DNA from: Tanytarsus gracilentus
Taxonomy: Eukaryota; Arthropoda; Insecta; Diptera; Chironomidae
Direction: 5' to 3'
Length of the DNA stretch: 64,000 nucleotides
NCBI GenBank assembly: GCA_038502055.1
Contig: JAXRKN010000041.1
Coordinates: forward strand, 1,717,501-1,781,500
Shown: positions 61,148 to 64,000 of the stretch, one piece after another
Position numbering within the stretch: position 1 is the first letter of the stretch
Layout of the letters: each line of letters begins with the position of its first letter
Translations under genes and position numbers: made by a program
Notes under the pieces: generated by a model
The model's input: only the letters and a program-made list of their open reading frames with translations
What the model was told of the DNA's origin: nothing
Database searches by the model: none

Positions 61148-61886
61148 AGTTTCTCAAATGCCCGGGTAATGAGATTTTGTCCTACCCGGGTAAAAAAATT
61201 TACTACCCGGGTAAGAATTTTTTTAAAAAAATATACCTATTTTTACTCAAATTTTCGGCTAATCTTTACATAGAGCATTTTTAGTAACAGAAATAAAAGT
61301 TTTTTAAACAGAAAATGAATAGATTAAAAGAAATATAAAAGGTTTAACGGAAATAGTTCTTAAGGAACATTACACAGTGAAGGTCTGACATTCGAGTTCT
61401 AGCCTTTGTTACAATATCTCCAGCCTCTAAAAATGCCCTCTATGAAGTAACTGATGTTGCCTGAATCGTTAGTAAAGCTTTAAACAATCGGTCCAAAATT
61501 GGAGATCTTTGTTTGAGTCTTCTCATGTCATCTCATGGCTATTTTTTTGTTGCACTTGCACTTGATGTTTCAAAATACTTTTTTGAATTAAAAAATTTCA
61601 CAAACGAATCTAAATTTATATAGGTAAACTACCTTCTTAAGTCATGTAGTTTTGATAAGTGATAAAATTCATTGTAAACAAAACATTTTCAGGTATTGGT
61701 TTACACAAAACTTATAAAAAACAGTTATGGAGGAAGATTTTTTCAAAAAAAATTAAGAAAATTTTCTTTGAATTTTTTAATTTTTACCCGGGTAAGGGTA
61801 GAGCAATTTTCCGGGTATACCCGGGTAGTAAAATTGACGGGCATACCCGGGTATACCCGTACCCGGGCTACCCGTGAGAAACTCTA
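61145..61886. mobile_element. hAT-superfamily transposon remnant with 8 bp target duplication
   Basis: TIRs are TAGAGTTTCTCA (61145-61156) and its exact inverse, TGAGAAACTCTA (61875-61886). The flanks are CTCTCAAT at 61137-61144 and 61887-61894, a perfect 8 bp target duplication, which is the hAT hallmark. Many subterminal TACCCGGGTA palindromes sit near both ends. The minus strand keeps a broken piece of the transposase C-terminal dimerisation domain. The element has inserted into the last exon of the Gly-rich gene. Confidence 0.92.
61349..61475 (-). pseudogene. degenerate hAT transposase C-terminal (hATC) fragment
   Basis: One minus-strand frame reads LTIQATSVTS, stop, then RAFLEAGDIVTKARTRMSDL and VMFLKNYF. 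hATC domains typically read ATSAPSERVFSxAGxIVTxxR followed later by FLKxN. The stop replaces the Glu of the SER motif, and the rest of the transposase is missing. Confidence 0.75.
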
Positions 61887-63889
61887 CTCTCAATGGAACA
61901 TCTACCGTGACAAAAACTCGACACTGAAATTCAAATTACTTTAATTATTTCTGTACACAAATATAAAAGTTCTCCAACTTCATCTTGTACTCGGAAAAAT
62001 CATATTAAAATTTTTAACGTAATGAAAAAAGTTTTTTTTGTTTAACTGAATTTCAGTTTAGTTCGTTGAGAAGAGAGAAAATTTCTAGCACGAAACTCAA
62101 ACACATCATGTGGGGTGTGTGCGATCAATAAAATTGATGTGAATCGATTTTTGAATCATTTACAGCAAAAAAAGGGTAGCATTGAAAATATCTGACGGTT
62201 AGGCACGAATTTTTGCAATTTTGTGGCATTAATGACGATGAAGGAAATTGAGGAAAAGAAGAAGAAAATTTGACGATCCAAAAATATATGAGATCAAATT
62301 TTAATTTGAAATTTAAAATGTGTTTGTGGATTTAAAAAATTCAATGTTCGAAAATTTAAATTATTTATCATCATTGTCGTAACACCTATTTTTCTTATCT
62401 CATCCTCGTAACAAAAACTCGATTTAAGAAATAAAATTCAATTTTTTGCATCGCAACAATTTTTATGCTCAACTCAATGTTCACTCACATGTGATGATGC
62501 GAATATAATCAAGTTCATAAAATTTAAACATTGAGAGCATTAAAAGCAATGAAACTGAATTTTTGTGGTTTCTCTCTACCCTTGCACTTTTTCAACGTTC
62601 AAACGCTTTCAATGTCGAATGAATGAAAATTTACCTTTCACACAGAGCAATTGTGGAGGTAGAAAGAAGCTTTTTGCCGCTTCGTATCATTAAGTTTTAA
62701 AATGTTTTGAAGTGCGAGCATTTTTTTGTAAATTTTAAGTTTTTTTTCATGAAGTAAAATAGCAGAAAATTCAAATTATTGAAATGACCTCACTAAAGTC
62801 AACAAGATGCAAAAAATGCTGCTCACTTTTCCATCAGTCTGCATGCACTCGCTTCTTTTGAGAGCAAATTATTCGCTTCAATACCTGCATCTCGCACTTC
62901 GATGGTGTTTAAAGTTTTTAATTCCTACAGCTTAAAACACTTGAGAATTAATTTATTTGCTTTTAGTTCACATGACGCGCTTTTATTTATGGTTCAGTAG
63001 GAATAAAGTTAATCTCCGAGGGAATTTTACATGAGATTTTTTTTTCGAAAGTTGCGGTAATTATTCATGAATGAAGAGCTTTTGAGACAAGTTTATTGAG
63101 TTCAAAATTTAAAGTTTATGAAAAACAAGAAAATTCAAAGTTCCACCAAAAATTTATTTTTTGATAGTTTAAAAACTTTAATTTCATATTGCTTAAAGTC
63201 ACAAAATATCACTTGACACACTACATGAGTGCCACACACAAACTTCACCTCCATAACATTTATGCAGTCACCTTTCCTCCTTCAAGCATCTCTAATGTAA
63301 TTTAGAAACTTTTTCTATACACATCCATTGAGAGAGAGAAAATCCAACTTTCATCCTTTTCTGTCCCTTACTGTGTAACAACTCAAGCGTTAACCTCATA
63401 AAGTACAGAATAATATGTGCAAAAAAGAGTAGCTGAAGGAAAATTTAAAACGTAAAAGTCATTTTGTGTGTGAGAGAAAGTTTTTTCAGTGCTATTTATT
63501 GCCTTTTCGGAAAAGGACACATCGACTCTTATGCAAGGAATGAAAATCTAAGGTTTAAATTTATTTGAGCTTTAATCATGCAAAAATAAAAATTTTTAAA
63601 CTATTTTAATAAGTTTAATGATATTTCCAGAATTTCCATCCCTTGACTTCCAAAAAAATTTAACTTATTGTAGAGAGCCATCATATCACAAGCTATTCCG
63701 TCCACATGTGTGGGTTACGAGAGACAGTTTGGATAAATATGATTTTAGTAACGCATAATTTTTTTATAAAGTTCACAGGTGCACCATATAAGATTTTTAT
63801 TAGTTCCAAAAATTGAGAATAAAAATTATTAAATAAATTATGTGCACCACAGAGAAAGTAAAATCCGGGATAATGTGAATAATTTATTA
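61887..63889. other. non-coding DNA at the right end
   Basis: It begins with the second target-duplication copy and the displaced former 3' end of the Gly-rich gene (61895-61927 in the old frame). The remainder is AT-rich with no supported gene. Confidence 0.45.
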
Positions 63890-64000
63890 TTATTGGTTGA
63901 AGCTCGTGCTGGGAACATTGAAACCCGCAAGTTGACTATCAGAACTGCTCAATCGTGCTCGGAGCGATGCGGGAGTTTGCAATATTTCATTAATTGTTCG
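63890..64000 (-). CDS. probable last exon of an unidentified minus-strand gene
   Basis: One minus-strand frame is open from the window edge to TAA at 63892-63890 and reads 36 residues ending GFNVPSTSFNQ, with LQTPASLRARLSSSDSQLAG before that. The codon and residue usage look like real protein (Ser, Leu, Arg rather than Asn, Lys, Phe, Ile), and GC is higher than in the flanks. AATAAA lies right after the stop (63888-63883). No acceptor is visible because the exon runs off the window. The family is not recognised. Confidence 0.45.
   Translation of the reverse strand, partial: RTINEILQTPASLRARLSSSDSQLAGFNVPSTSFNQ

Noticed and set aside
1..64000. CRISPR arrays, bacterial operons or prophage
   Set aside because: Genes are spliced animal genes; the tandem arrays have no unique spacers of constant length.

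Overview
This window reads as nuclear DNA of an insect, most likely a dipteran. It is strongly AT-rich, has short GT-AG introns with T-rich acceptors, and its conserved genes match animal families with fly-like compact structure. The placement in Diptera is inferred from gene content and style; nothing in the sequence identifies a species.

Left part (1-11.1 kb): the last exon of a LysM-domain membrane protein (LYSMD3/4 type) is followed by about 5 kb of non-coding DNA. Then come six exons of the type I regulatory subunit of cAMP-dependent protein kinase (Pka-R1, 5963-11070). The 3.8 kb intron between its second and third visible exons holds a four-exon BAP31 gene on the opposite strand. It also holds a small Lys-rich ORF and an intact 308-residue coiled-coil ORF that looks like a retrocopied or retroelement-derived protein.

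Middle part (13.3-30.5 kb): COP9 signalosome subunit 3 (minus) is head-to-head with a Rab-family GTPase (plus) whose catalytic Gln is Ser. A complete ten-exon TBC1D31 (WDR67) homologue follows, a WD40-TBC-coiled-coil protein of the centriolar satellite and ciliary system.

Right part (32.6-61.2 kb): two genes for secreted proteins that I do not recognise lie 16 kb apart on the same strand. One is small (132 residues). The other is a Gly-rich mosaic of about 354 residues in 11 exons with a 7.8 kb first intron. They share a C-terminal motif (FFxxxFN then IPIxxLxAVN) that is split by an intron at the same place and phase, so they look like members of one undescribed family.

The right half is rich in mobile DNA. 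There is a 2.4 kb TIR element full of AGAGCTC/AACTCT palindromes, with a tRNA-like Pol III promoter inside. There is also a 1.24 kb non-LTR-type insertion with a 24 bp target duplication, two TIR elements that share a 120 bp repeat (one with a 17 bp minisatellite), and a long A tract. Finally, a hAT remnant with an exact 8 bp target duplication has a terminal inverted repeat that supplies the stop codon of the Gly-rich secreted gene. The extreme right end carries what looks like the last exon of another minus-strand gene.
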